Of a stretch of 64,000 nt of DNA, positions 8,576 through 17,461 are shown one piece after another; positions within the stretch are counted from its first letter, which is position 1; each line of letters starts with the position of its first letter. The position numbers were made by a program, and so were the translations under genes. This DNA comes from an uncultured Kiloniellaceae bacterium (GTDB taxonomy: Bacteria; Pseudomonadota; Alphaproteobacteria; Kiloniellales; Kiloniellaceae), in assembly GCA_947500035.1 (NCBI GenBank), contig CANMQP010000012.1, positions 186,001 to 250,000 on the forward strand. The letters are read 5' to 3'. Below the pieces are notes generated by a model. The model did no database searches. It had not been told where the DNA came from and was given only the letters and a program-made list of their open reading frames with translations.

Positions 8576-9592
8576 TCAGGACTCCATCACGCCCTTGCGG
8601 CCCAGGAGGCCGCGGGGACGGACCAGAAGGATCACTACGGCGACGAGATAGATAATGATCTGATCGATGCCGGGTAGGATGCTTTTGACTTCGTTCATGG
8701 ATGCAAAGGATTGCAGGATGCCGAGCAGGAAGCCCGCGGCAACCGCACCGCCCAGGGAGCCCATGCCCCCGACCACGACCACGACGAAGGAGAGAACCAG
8801 GAAGTCCATCCCCATGTGGTAATCGGGCGGCAGGATCGGCGTGTACATGACACCCGCGAGGCCCGCGACGACAGCCGCCAGACCGAAGACGATCGAAAAA
8901 CGGCGCTGGATATCGATGCCCAGCAGGCCAACCGTCTCACGGTCCTGCATGCCGGCACGCACCACCATGCCGAAGGTCGTAAACTGCAGGAAGGAAAAGA
9001 CCGCCGCAATCACCACGCCGGCAAAAGCCAGATAGATCAGCCGCCACCAGGGATAGACCACCGTGCTGCCCAGTCCGAGCCATTCGCCGATGTTGGCGCT
9101 GCCGGCCACGGCCTCTGGCGCGGGCGTCGGGATCGGATTGGCGCCGAAATTCGCCTTCACCAGCTCCTGCAGAACGATCGCCAAACCAAAGGTGACCAGG
9201 ATCTGCTCCGCATGGGTGCGTTTGTAGAAACGCTGGATCAGGCCGCGCTCCATGACCAGGCCGATCAGCAGCATGATCGGTATCGCCACCAGGATCGAGA
9301 TCGGCACCGAGTAATCGATGATCGCCGCTCCGGTTTCGCCGAACCAGGTCTCCAAATAGGGAACTTCCTTATAGGCCTCGAAGAACGTGATGCTCTCGTC
9401 CTTCACCTTGACCGAGATCGTCAGAATTTTCTGAACCGTCACCGCACAGAAAGCACCCAGCATAAAGAGGGCGCCGTGCGCGAAATTCACCACCCCCAGG
9501 GTGCCGAAAATCAGGGTCAGACCAAGAGCGATCAGCGCGTAGGCGCCGCCTTTGTCCAGACCGTTCAGAAGTTGGAGCGCAAATGTGTCCAT
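8576..9592 (-). CDS. livH: Branched-chain amino-acid-type ABC permease LivH
   Basis: A 338-residue permease of the LivH family. The N-terminus LLNGLDKGGAYALIALGLTL and the following TLGVVNFAHGALFMLGA are diagnostic, as is VVVVGGMGSLGGAVAAGFLLG near the end. Residues about 60-95 form an extra hydrophilic loop (VKVKDESITFFEAYKEVPYL) longer than in Escherichia coli LivH. It is separated from the binding-protein gene by 218 bp carrying two hairpins, and it is coupled to livM downstream. Confidence 0.93.
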   Translation of the reverse strand: MDTFALQLLNGLDKGGAYALIALGLTLIFGTLGVVNFAHGALFMLGAFCAVTVQKILTISVKVKDESITFFEAYKEVPYLETWFGETGAAIIDYSVPISILVAIPIMLLIGLVMERGLIQRFYKRTHAEQILVTFGLAIVLQELVKANFGANPIPTPAPEAVAGSANIGEWLGLGSTVVYPWWRLIYLAFAGVVIAAVFSFLQFTTFGMVVRAGMQDRETVGLLGIDIQRRFSIVFGLAAVVAGLAGVMYTPILPPDYHMGMDFLVLSFVVVVVGGMGSLGGAVAAGFLLGILQSFASMNEVKSILPGIDQIIIYLVAVVILLVRPRGLLGRKGVMES

Positions 9593-9698
9593 GACCGTCC
9601 ACCTGAAGAACGTAGCGATTCTATGTTAGGGCGATAAAAGCGGATCTACCGCACGAAACTCAGAGTCCCGTCGCGCGGAGCCTCCGGTTCGAGACCAC

Positions 9699-9783
9699 TT
9701 CCGCGGGAGTATCGCGGCTCCCGGGAAACTGCCCCTCTGGTCTGACGGGTGATCCCGTGGAGGATATCTCACCTTCCACGGGA
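9699..9783 (-). promoter_or_regulatory. Two hairpins between binding-protein gene and livH
   Basis: Read on the minus strand after the binding-protein stop, the first stem pairs 9753-9761 with 9775-9783 (9 bp, perfect). The second pairs 9699-9709 with 9718-9727 with one bulged base. Neither is followed by a clear T-run. They fit mRNA-stabilising or partial-terminator hairpins that raise binding protein relative to permease. The remainder of the 218-bp gap shows nothing else. Confidence 0.6.
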
Positions 9784-9810
9784 CAACCGTTACAGACTGC
9801 CTCTTCGGAA

Positions 9811-11154
9811 TTAGACCTCGTAGGGGCCCAACTCGCCGCCGAAGATGCCGGCATCGTACTCGACCTGGCTGCGCGGAACCTCCTGCACCACTTCGAGAAG
9901 ATCGAACTGGCTGGTCGGGTTCTCGTTGCCCTTCACGACCAGCACGTCCTTGAAGCACTGGTGATCTTCGGCGCGATACAGCGTCTTGCCGTTGCCCATG
10001 CCGTCGAACTCGAAGCCTTCCAGCGCCTTGATGACTTCGGGCGGATAGAAGGTGCCGGCCATCTGGCAGGCGTTGGCATAGAGCAGGGTCTGAACGTAGC
10101 AGGTGTGCGCGGCCTGCGACGGCGGGAAGCCGTATTCCTGACCGAAGGACTTGACGAAGGCCTGGGAGCCCGCGTCCTGCAGCGACCAGTTCCAGTTGGT
10201 GGTGCCGAAGATGCCCTTGATGTTCTCGCCGGCACCCTGTGCCATCAGACGGGAATAGAGCGGCACGACGATCTGGAAGTCCTTGCCGTTGACCTGCTTG
10301 TCGCGCAGACCGAACTGAACCGCCTGGGTCAGGGAGTTGATCATGTCCTTGCCGTAGTGGTTCAGGATCAGCACGTCGGCGCCGGAGTTGAGGACCGGCG
10401 TAATGTACTGCGAGAAGTCACCGGCGCCCAGCGGGGTCTTGACCGCGTTGGCGGTCTGCCAGCCGAGGCCTTCGGTGGTGTTCTTGATCGACTCTTCCTG
10501 GGTCCAGCCCCAGGTGTAGTCGGCGGTCAGGTGATAGGCACGGCGTTCCTTGCCCATCTCCGCTTCCAGCACCGGCCCCAGCGCGGCACCCGACATGTAG
10601 GCATTGAAGAAGTGACGGAAACCATAGCGCCGCTTGTCCTTGCCCGTCGTGTCGTTGGAGTGCGTCAGGCCGTTCATGAAGACGACACCCATCTCCTGCG
10701 CCAGCGACTGCTGCGCGATGGCCACGCCCGAGGAGGAACCGCCGGAGTACATGATGACGCCGTCTTTTTCGATCATACGCTTGGCCGAGGCGCGCGCGGC
10801 GTCGGACTTGGTCTGCGTATCACCGGTCACGTAAACGACTTTCTTGCCCAGGACACCGTCGCCCTTGAGCGCGAGAGGCTGCATGGTGTTGAGCAGACCG
10901 CCGTCGCCCTCGCCGTTGATGTGCTTGACCGCAAGCTGGTAAGCGCGCAGTTCGTCAGCGCCTTCATCGGCGTAGGCACCGGTCTGCGGTACGTTGAAAC
11001 CGAAGGTGACCGTACCGCCGTCGCCGGGATTGTTCCGGAAATCCTGCGCGAAGACATTGCGCATGAAGAACGTCGGGGCTGCCAGGCCTGCGGCCAGCGC
11101 CGTCCCGCCCTTAAGCACGCCGCGCCGACTCACACCTCTTTTGATCTCGTCCAT
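9811..11154 (-). CDS. ABC transporter substrate-binding protein, amino-acid/amide type, Tat-exported
   Basis: A 447-residue periplasmic binding protein of the Leu/Ile/Val-binding (Peripla_BP_6) class and first gene of the liv-type operon. The N-terminus carries a twin-arginine leader (VSRRGVLKGGTALAAGLAAP, with Arg10-Arg11) and a cleavage region near VFAQD, so it is probably folded before export. The body contains GGSSSGVAIAQQSLAQEMGV and YHLTADYTWGWTQEES, typical of the large amide/urea-type members, which are longer than LivK (about 370). The ATG at 11154 has GGGAGGTCA upstream. Substrate is not determined; short-chain amides, urea or amino acids are possible. Confidence 0.88.
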   Translation of the reverse strand: MDEIKRGVSRRGVLKGGTALAAGLAAPTFFMRNVFAQDFRNNPGDGGTVTFGFNVPQTGAYADEGADELRAYQLAVKHINGEGDGGLLNTMQPLALKGDGVLGKKVVYVTGDTQTKSDAARASAKRMIEKDGVIMYSGGSSSGVAIAQQSLAQEMGVVFMNGLTHSNDTTGKDKRRYGFRHFFNAYMSGAALGPVLEAEMGKERRAYHLTADYTWGWTQEESIKNTTEGLGWQTANAVKTPLGAGDFSQYITPVLNSGADVLILNHYGKDMINSLTQAVQFGLRDKQVNGKDFQIVVPLYSRLMAQGAGENIKGIFGTTNWNWSLQDAGSQAFVKSFGQEYGFPPSQAAHTCYVQTLLYANACQMAGTFYPPEVIKALEGFEFDGMGNGKTLYRAEDHQCFKDVLVVKGNENPTSQFDLLEVVQEVPRSQVEYDAGIFGGELGPYEV

Positions 11155-11400
11155 AAGTGACCTCCCATAGTCGTCTCGTTTTTGACGTTGATTGTTGTGA
11201 CGCTGAACGAAGCCATTCAGCGCTCGTCAGCCGATGCACTTGTGGCATCTGTGGAACATCATGGGTTACTTAAGTCAAAGCGACAATAATATATTGATAC
11301 TATTGAATTTTTTTGTAAAAATTCGTAGTATTCGTATGCAAGATTTGTAAATTCTTTATCTTGCGCTGCACAAATATTAAAGAATTGAGGCTGTTAGAGA
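11155..11400. promoter_or_regulatory. AT-rich divergent promoter region with TTTGTAAA sites
   Basis: This 246-bp gap separates the divergent binding-protein gene and the XRE regulator and is much more AT-rich than its surroundings from 11270 to 11400. An 8-bp inverted repeat with a four-base centre lies at 11305-11324, and the octamer TTTGTAAA occurs twice, at 11312-11319 and 11344-11351. Regulators of the same class are reported to recognise TTTGCAAA-like sites, so these are candidate operators for autoregulation or for control of the liv-type operon. That link is inference. Confidence 0.5.
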
Positions 11401-13053
11401 ATGGCACGGGCCCCGATCGGACTGAAATTACGCGAACGCCGCAAGTCTCTGGGCGTCACACAGACCGCTCTTGCGGCAAAGGTGGGCGTCTCCCCCTCTT
11501 ACCTTAACTTGATTGAAAGCGAAAAGAGGAACATCGGCGGTAGTCTTCTGATGCGCATTGCCGATGAACTCGATATCCGGATGGAAGAACTGGACGGCGC
11601 CGCCGACCGGCGCCTGATCGACGATCTGGGTGAGATTGCGGCATCGCCGACCTTTCAAAACCTTAAAGTGTCCCCGCAAAGTGCGGGTGAGCTGGTCGGC
11701 CGTCACCCGGACTGGGCGCGGGCGCTGACGGTGCTCTACCGGACCTACATGGACCGTGACCAGACGGTGATCGCCCTCGCGGACCGGCTAAATCAGGACC
11801 CCTTCCTCTCTGCCGCCGTGCACCGCATGCTGACCAACGTGGCCTCCATCCGCTCGGCCTCGGAAATCCTGGAGTCCGTTTCCGATATCGAGCCGGACCA
11901 GCGCGAACGCTTTCACAACATCCTGCTCACGGAAAGCGATCAGCTCTCCAGCGTCGCGGAGGGCCTGGCCGCCTTTTTCGACAAGGGGGTTGCACCGACC
12001 CGCTCGATCTCGCCCAACGAAGAGATCGATGATTTTTTACAGGAGCATCAGAACCACTTTCCCGAGCTGGAGATCGCCGCCGAGGCCCTGGCGAGCAGCC
12101 TGAACCTGAAGGAACAAGGCGTCACCACCGCCCTCTCCGAGATGATCGAACAACGCTACGGCCTCTCGATCACCTATGCCGCCCCGGAATCTGCGCAGAG
12201 ATCTAAAGCAAGGTTTAAAGCGGGGTCGAAAGCGGAGTCCAAACCCGTTTCAGCCCCCAGATTGAAGCCCGGCGCGAAGACCGGATCTCATCAGATAGAG
12301 AACAACGGCACGGTTCAGGACAAGAGAATGGTTCTGGCCGAGGCCCTGCCCGGCCCGACACGCCGTTTTCTGCTCGCACGCACCGCCGCGGAACTGGCCC
12401 TCGCAGAGCCGATCAGCGGCATCATCGAACAGAGCAGCACTCTCACCAGCGCCGAAGCCCGGCGCCGGGCAACGGGCGCTCTGGCCTCCTACTGTGCGTC
12501 CGCAATGCTCCTGCCCTACGACCGCTTCCTGGAACAGGCGGTCAAGCTCCGCTACGACATCGAACGCCTGCGCCACAGCTTCGATGTCAGCCTGGAGCAG
12601 ATCTGCCATCGCCTCGTCACTCTGCGCAAACCCGGTGCCGAGGGCATCCCCTTCGCCTTCATGCGCGTGGATCCTTCCGGCTACGTCTCGAAACGCTATG
12701 CCCTGCCCGGGCTGCCGATCCCGCGTTACGGCGGCGCCTGCCCGCTCTGGCCGGTCTATCGGGCGTTCCAGACACCCGGCATGGTCAATTGCAGTTTGGC
12801 GGCCTTTCCCAACAACGACCGTTTTCTCTTCGTCGCCTGCGCCGTGGAGAAAGGCGCCAGCGCCTATGGGCAACACCGGCCTTTGCTCTCCATCATGCTG
12901 GCCTGCGAGGCCCTCTATGCGGATCAGACCGTCTACGGCGATACCCTGAGCGCCGCCACCCGGGATCAGGCCCTTGCCGTCGGTCCGACCTGCCGCCTCT
13001 GCACCCGTGAAGACTGCGCCCACCGCCAGGAGGATCTGATCGTCGCAACTTGA
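11401..13053 (+). CDS. XRE-family regulator of the short-chain fatty acyl (ScfR/RamB) type
   Basis: A 550-residue cytoplasmic transcription factor. Residues 7-62 form a Cro/CI-type helix-turn-helix (VTQTALAAKVGVSPSYLNLI). The C-terminal half matches the DUF2083-type ligand-sensing region of regulators of propionyl-CoA, glyoxylate or methylcitrate metabolism, ending in a Cys cluster (Cys531, 534, 539). Two things are odd: residues 134-195 resemble a histidine-kinase dimerisation helix pair with His141, and residues 262-302 are a Lys/Ser/Pro-rich linker. The usual IrrE-like HExxH is not visible. It is divergent from the amino-acid/amide importer, which it may control. Confidence 0.82.
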   Translation: MARAPIGLKLRERRKSLGVTQTALAAKVGVSPSYLNLIESEKRNIGGSLLMRIADELDIRMEELDGAADRRLIDDLGEIAASPTFQNLKVSPQSAGELVGRHPDWARALTVLYRTYMDRDQTVIALADRLNQDPFLSAAVHRMLTNVASIRSASEILESVSDIEPDQRERFHNILLTESDQLSSVAEGLAAFFDKGVAPTRSISPNEEIDDFLQEHQNHFPELEIAAEALASSLNLKEQGVTTALSEMIEQRYGLSITYAAPESAQRSKARFKAGSKAESKPVSAPRLKPGAKTGSHQIENNGTVQDKRMVLAEALPGPTRRFLLARTAAELALAEPISGIIEQSSTLTSAEARRRATGALASYCASAMLLPYDRFLEQAVKLRYDIERLRHSFDVSLEQICHRLVTLRKPGAEGIPFAFMRVDPSGYVSKRYALPGLPIPRYGGACPLWPVYRAFQTPGMVNCSLAAFPNNDRFLFVACAVEKGASAYGQHRPLLSIMLACEALYADQTVYGDTLSAATRDQALAVGPTCRLCTREDCAHRQEDLIVAT

Positions 13054-13081
13054 GGCAAAATCAAGCCGTTCAACTTGGTCA

Positions 13082-13636
13082 TCAGGACTCCCAGTCGGGG
13101 GTGACGCGCCGGGCGGCCGCCTGATGTTGTCCTTCGGGCAGAAGATCATCTGCAACTGACATCTGATCATAGACGCGGCGGTGAATGAGCCAACGCCCGT
13201 TTTGTCTCACAAGCTGATCCCGTACGACGCCATGTCCGATGGGCCGCGGCAGTGATGCAACCGGTTCAGCATCAATCGCATGAACCTGCATCACGATGAT
13301 GTAGTGAATCGCTTCCGCGGTATCCGGTCCCGTGCCGATCGCGGTGATGTTGACCGCCTGATGGCGGATACCGTCGAACAGAGCCGGATTGTCTCTCAAG
13401 AGCGCCGCCAGGCCATCTCGTCCCTCCGTGGCGCCGAAAATCGCGTGTTCCTGCCTGAAATCCTCCGTCACGATGGACGCCAGATGCGATTCGGCGCGCG
13501 TGTCCTCGACCAGGTAGTTGCGGGCAATCAGTTCATGGATGGCGAGGCGATCCTCTCCTGCCAGAGCCGTTTCATCATTCGGACTCAGAAACACGCCAGG
13601 GCTGATTGTACGAGTTGTTGAATGTTCGGCAGTCAT
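13082..13636 (-). CDS. NTF2/SnoaL-like protein
   Basis: A 184-residue cone-fold protein of the SnoaL-like family, used for small-molecule binding, isomerisation or hydrolysis. Visible family features are LAIHELIARNYLVEDTR in the first helix, the central SIVTEDFRQEH segment, and a C-terminal sheet (GRWLIHRRVYDQMS). The ATG at 13636 has GGGAGAAA nine bases upstream; an earlier in-frame TTG at 13651 overlaps that ribosome-binding site and is rejected. It lies 47 bp downstream of the reductase gene at 13684-14331 and is probably co-transcribed. The specific substrate is unknown. Confidence 0.75.
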   Translation of the reverse strand: MTAEHSTTRTISPGVFLSPNDETALAGEDRLAIHELIARNYLVEDTRAESHLASIVTEDFRQEHAIFGATEGRDGLAALLRDNPALFDGIRHQAVNITAIGTGPDTAEAIHYIIVMQVHAIDAEPVASLPRPIGHGVVRDQLVRQNGRWLIHRRVYDQMSVADDLLPEGQHQAAARRVTPDWES

Positions 13637-13683
13637 GGCTTTTTCTCCCAAGTACGTTTTGATGTCGTGTTATAGCCCGGCCT

Positions 13684-14331
13684 TCACCTGGCTTCTGTCC
13701 GCCGGAATTCGGCGACACTCTCTTCAAGCTCTTTCGCTGTCAGCAGGACGTTCCAGATCGGACTCGGCGGGTCGAGCGGGCGGGAGTCGGCAAGCGACCC
13801 CAGATCAACGGGCACCAGCCCGGCGTCGCGGATTAGCTGGGCCACAATCTCACGGTCGCTTTCGTGGTCAGCAGCCAAGGTCATGGCAATCGTCGGATCG
13901 TCTACCCTCGCGTAGCGTTCGACGTGGCCGGTCCAAAGTGTCGTAAATCCCTTTGCAACGCGTGCTTCGGGCAACATCTTCGCCATCACTAAACCGGCGA
14001 TCTCATTGTCGCCGATCACGCGCTCCGTGCCGCCGCTTTCCTTGAGGCGCAGCGGATTGGTCGCATCGATGATCAGTTTGCCGTGTACGTGAGGCCGCAT
14101 CGCCCCTACAGCTTCGTCAATCGTAGTGTAGTTGACGGCAAGAAGGACAACATCGCCAAATTGAGTGGCCTGCGCAGGAGTCCCGGCCTGAACTTCCGCA
14201 CCGATCTCCCGGACCATGGCGGTTAGCTTGCCGGGATGCCTCGAGCTGAGCAGGATTTCATGTCCGGCTTTGTTCCAGAGTCTCGCGTAGAGTTGTCCGA
14301 TCGCGCCGGCGCCGACAATTCCAATTTTCAT
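13684..14331 (-). CDS. NADP-binding reductase (F420-dependent NADP reductase-like)
   Basis: A 215-residue Rossmann-fold protein starting MKIGIVGAGAIGQLYARL, a textbook GxGxxG dinucleotide site at residues 6-11. It continues with SSRHPGKL and VVLLAVNYTTIDEAV, as in the NADPH-dependent F420-reductase-like and ProC-like proteins common in bacteria lacking F420. The start at 14331 has AAGGAAA upstream; the longer upstream frame runs through the divergent promoter and is not coding. It faces a LysR gene across 103 bp, which probably regulates it together with the NTF2-like gene downstream. Confidence 0.83.
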   Translation of the reverse strand: MKIGIVGAGAIGQLYARLWNKAGHEILLSSRHPGKLTAMVREIGAEVQAGTPAQATQFGDVVLLAVNYTTIDEAVGAMRPHVHGKLIIDATNPLRLKESGGTERVIGDNEIAGLVMAKMLPEARVAKGFTTLWTGHVERYARVDDPTIAMTLAADHESDREIVAQLIRDAGLVPVDLGSLADSRPLDPPSPIWNVLLTAKELEESVAEFRRTEAR

Positions 14332-14434
14332 GACTGATTTCCTTGTTGGCGGTGAAGTCTTGTATGACTCATGATGGGGGCGCCATAGTGGTTGAAAAAC
14401 CACCGCGCCTGAGGTTCTGAATTGAAAATGTGTC

Positions 14435-15352
14435 ATGAATAACATGCCTCCTTTGTCCGGTGTCGCCGCATTTATACAGGTTGCGGAAACCGGCGCTTTT
14501 AACGAAGCATCCCGGCGCCTGAAGCTCTCCCCCTCGGCGGCTTCGAAGGCCGTAACGCGGCTGGAAGACCATCTGGGGGTCAAACTGCTGCACCGTACAA
14601 CCCGCAGCTTAGGCCTGACACCCGAAGGCGAGCGCTATTTAGAAGGGGCGAAACGGCTGTTGTCGGATATGGCCGCTCTCGGCAACGAGGTTTCCAATAC
14701 ACCGGCCGAACCGTCCGGGCGGCTTACGGTCAGCGTGCCAGCGGCGCTCGGACGAATGTGGCTGGTGGACACACTGTCTGGCTTTCGCGATGCATGGCCC
14801 AAGGTCGAAATAGAGCTCTCGTTAGACGACCGGGTCGTCAATCTTGCGGGTGACGCCGTGGACGTCGTTATCAGGGCCGGTAACCTGGATGACAGCGTCA
14901 GCCTCGTCACACGCCGCCTCTTCACCGATCCTCTCATTGTTTGCGCAACGCCGAACTATTGGAACTACAAGGGCAGGCCTCACACGCCAGCAGATCTGAC
15001 CCATCATCATTGCCTGAACTTTCGGAACCGTCGCACCGGGCGCGCGATGCCCTGGCACTTCGATATCGGGGGATCAGTGAAATCTCAGGTGTTTGAAGGA
15101 CAATTGACGATTGATGATGGGGAGGCTGTCGGCAGAGCCGCAAAATCGGGCCTGGGCGTGAGTCAAATGCCGGGTTTCATGGCGATGGAAGCCTTGCGCA
15201 GGGGCGATCTGGAAGAGGTCTTACGGGACTTCAGGCCGCCTGAGGTTCCCTTTACGGCGCTTTACCTCGATAGACGTCTGGTTTCACCAAGAATCCGTGC
15301 TTTCGTCGACTTTCTCAGCCACTTGAAACCCTTCTCCGACAACGAGATTTAG
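14435..15352 (+). CDS. LysR-family transcriptional regulator
   Basis: A 305-residue LTTR. The winged helix-turn-helix spans about residues 5-65 (AFNEASRRLKLSPSAASKAVTRLE), with the conserved LLHRTTRSLGLTPEGE wing. The effector domain begins near residue 92 (GRLTVSVPAALGRMW) and has the CrgA/PecT-like layout. It is divergent from the reductase/NTF2-like pair at 13082-14331; the 103-bp gap between them holds the shared promoters, and the LysR protein is probably their regulator. No inducer can be named. Confidence 0.9.
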   Translation: MNNMPPLSGVAAFIQVAETGAFNEASRRLKLSPSAASKAVTRLEDHLGVKLLHRTTRSLGLTPEGERYLEGAKRLLSDMAALGNEVSNTPAEPSGRLTVSVPAALGRMWLVDTLSGFRDAWPKVEIELSLDDRVVNLAGDAVDVVIRAGNLDDSVSLVTRRLFTDPLIVCATPNYWNYKGRPHTPADLTHHHCLNFRNRRTGRAMPWHFDIGGSVKSQVFEGQLTIDDGEAVGRAAKSGLGVSQMPGFMAMEALRRGDLEEVLRDFRPPEVPFTALYLDRRLVSPRIRAFVDFLSHLKPFSDNEI

Positions 15353-15379
15353 AAAGACCAAGTTCTATCCAGGTGTTGC

Positions 15380-16414
15380 TCAGGCCAACTCACGCTCGAC
15401 AATACCGGTCAGGCAGCCGACGGCGCCGGCGGCTTTGCGGAGTTCGAACATGGGTGTTTCGATCACCTCGATGCCCAGTCCGTCGTACCACTTTCGTGTG
15501 AGATCGTTGCCCCCGGGCATGAGGATTTTTCCCGGCGCGAGGGTTACGAAATTCATGGCGCGGTTGGCCTGCGCGGCGTCCTCGTCCGGCAGGAACGCGA
15601 CCCGGAAGCCCTTTTCGCGCAGCAGCATCACCGCGGCATGGGGTGTGCGCCGGGGCCAGGCGATCGCCAGGTCGCGGTCGGCAATCCGCAGCATACCCAT
15701 CAGGTGCATGGTTCCGAAGGGCATATCGACGACGGTCAGAGTGATGCCGAGCTCGGCGCAGAGCTGCGCAATCTGCTCAATCGCCGCCTGGTTCGTGCGC
15801 AGTCCCCGGCCAATGAGCGCGGTCCCTGCGTCGAGCCAAAGGAGGTCCGCACCCTCGAACGTCGCGGTTCCGGTTAAGGTCCGCAGGATCGGCACATGGG
15901 CTGCGGCCAGCGCCTGCGCCGTCGCGACCTCCTCACCGGCCCGCACGGTCGAGGCCGGCCGGGCCAGAATCGCACCCTGCGGGGTCATTACGAAAAGGTC
16001 CGCGCAGAACATCCGGTTCGGCGTGGGAGCGTCGACCGCCGGCGTGGTCAGAACTTCGACACCGGCACTTCTGTACGCCGCCGCGAGCTGATCATGCTCC
16101 TCCTGCGCCCGCCCCAGATCGAGGGCCTCCAACTGCTGCGCCGCATTGAAGTCATTGACCGCAATCTCAGCGCCGGGCCTGCACAAGAGCACCGTGCGAA
16201 GCTGCCGCCACTCGCTGTCGATCCCGCCCCGCCAGAGCGAACCGATCTCCTGCGCGTGGCTTGCGGTCCGCTGCGACCAGCCGGAACCGCCATAAGCGGC
16301 GCTGCTAAAGGTGGATGCGTCAGCCAAAGTTCTGCTCCCGGGTTCGATCAAAGGTGCAGGGCCTATACGCCCCTGTTTGTCCTTTACCGCGTGACCGGGC
16401 CGCTGTGGAGTCAT
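15380..16414 (-). CDS. Arginine-deiminase-fold amidinohydrolase (DDAH-like)
   Basis: A 344-residue member of the amidinotransferase/guanidine-modifying superfamily. The catalytic set is visible: Glu187 in TFEGADLL, His237 in FGTMHLMG and nucleophile Cys334 in AVGCLTG, plus the substrate-gripping CADLFVMT at 137-144. Dimethylarginine dimethylaminohydrolases and related enzymes hydrolyse free guanidino compounds to citrulline-like products in the cytoplasm. The first 60 residues are a non-conserved extension, so a start further in is possible. It is convergent with the LysR gene and has no obvious operon partner. The exact guanidino substrate is not determined. Confidence 0.8.
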   Translation of the reverse strand: MTPQRPGHAVKDKQGRIGPAPLIEPGSRTLADASTFSSAAYGGSGWSQRTASHAQEIGSLWRGGIDSEWRQLRTVLLCRPGAEIAVNDFNAAQQLEALDLGRAQEEHDQLAAAYRSAGVEVLTTPAVDAPTPNRMFCADLFVMTPQGAILARPASTVRAGEEVATAQALAAAHVPILRTLTGTATFEGADLLWLDAGTALIGRGLRTNQAAIEQIAQLCAELGITLTVVDMPFGTMHLMGMLRIADRDLAIAWPRRTPHAAVMLLREKGFRVAFLPDEDAAQANRAMNFVTLAPGKILMPGGNDLTRKWYDGLGIEVIETPMFELRKAAGAVGCLTGIVERELA

Positions 16415-16480
16415 TTCAAATGAACGCTATTGAACCCCGTAGGGGCTGCCGTCCTCCGGCACCGCGCGATGGGAAAGGGA

Positions 16481-16936
16481 TCAGAGACCGAACATATCGG
16501 CCCAGTTTTGCATGCTCATGCTCTTGCTGTAGTCGGCCTGCATATCGGGATCCAGAACCTCGACCAGCAGGCGGTTCTCGACCCAGACTTCCACGCATTC
16601 ATAGGGCCCGCGGTTGCAGATGCGGGTCAACCAGCCGGCACTCTCCGCCAGATCCATGATCTTTCGGCGCGCGTGCGGCGAAGTGATCGCGGCATGAACG
16701 AAGCTCTTTGTGTTGTCCGGCGCCCCAACACTGCAGGCAATCGTTTCATCGCCCGGATGGATACGATGCGTCAGCGGGTAGACCTCGATTGCGGAACCGT
16801 CGTCAGCCTCTGAAAACGCGATCCAACTCTCCGGAAAGGGCGGAAACGGCATCGCCTCCCCGCCCATGATCCCGGCGAGCACCCCGGAGGCCATTTTTGG
16901 GTCGCGTGCCGATATGGAAAGGTGCAGGAGTCCCAT
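16481..16936 (-). CDS. VOC-like (glyoxalase-fold) small protein
   Basis: A 151-residue protein starting MGLLHLSISARDPKMASGVL, which has the beta-alpha pattern of a vicinal-oxygen-chelate half, followed by WIAFSEADDGSAIEVYP. The second half (FVHAAITSPHARRKIMDLAE, then ECVEVWVENRLLVEVLDP) fits the second module. A strong GAGGAGG precedes the ATG at 16936. Metal ligands would be His5, Glu51 and residues of the second module, but the assignment is by fold pattern only. It is separated by 66 bp from the amidinohydrolase and may be independent. Confidence 0.6.
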   Translation of the reverse strand: MGLLHLSISARDPKMASGVLAGIMGGEAMPFPPFPESWIAFSEADDGSAIEVYPLTHRIHPGDETIACSVGAPDNTKSFVHAAITSPHARRKIMDLAESAGWLTRICNRGPYECVEVWVENRLLVEVLDPDMQADYSKSMSMQNWADMFGL

Positions 16937-17083
16937 GTGCCCTCCTCAGATTGAGAGCTTACAAATTACGATGGCCTTGATCGGGAGTCGATGCAGAGAG
17001 GTGTTTCTATTGTATGCCCGACGCAATAGACTGAGAAAAAGGCCGCAAAGGCCTGCGAGACACAGGGAATCCGAGGAAATGCC

Positions 17084-17455
17084 GTGGCCACCAAGGTATT
17101 GATAGCCGAAGACGAAAAGAACATCGTCGAATCACTGAGCTTTATTCTGAAACGCGAAGGCTATGAGGTTTCTGCGATTTTCGACGGCGGTCAGGTGATC
17201 GACGCGGTGACCGCAAACCCGCCGGATATTGTGATACTTGACGTCATGCTGCCCCAGACCAACGGCTTCGAGATCCTGAAACAACTGCGCGGGACACCGC
17301 AAATTGCCGGCCTTCCGGTGATCGTCATCACCGCCAAGGGCCAGGCCCAGGACCGCGCCACCGCCGCCAATCTCGGCGCCGACGTCTTTATGAGCAAACC
17401 CTTCTCAAACAAGGACATCGTCGCCGAGGTCAAGCGCCTGACCGCGTCGGCCTAA
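17084..17455 (+). CDS. Single-domain CheY-like response regulator
   Basis: A 123-residue receiver domain with no output domain. Acidic residues Glu9 and Asp10, phosphoacceptor Asp53 (VILDVMLPQTNGFEIL), Thr83 and Lys105 (MSKPFS) are all in place, so it should be phosphorylatable. The start is GTG at 17084 with GAGG seven bases upstream; no in-frame ATG is available. No histidine kinase is adjacent, so the partner kinase lies elsewhere. A short dyad (CTATTG at 17007-17012, CAATAG at 17024-17029) lies in its upstream region. Confidence 0.88.
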   Translation: MATKVLIAEDEKNIVESLSFILKREGYEVSAIFDGGQVIDAVTANPPDIVILDVMLPQTNGFEILKQLRGTPQIAGLPVIVITAKGQAQDRATAANLGADVFMSKPFSNKDIVAEVKRLTASA

Positions 17456-17461
17456 ACAGCG

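Noticed and set aside
9626-9958. 110-codon minus-strand frame overlapping the liv hairpins
   Set aside because: It lies across hairpins and the end of the binding-protein gene in another frame; no coding signature.
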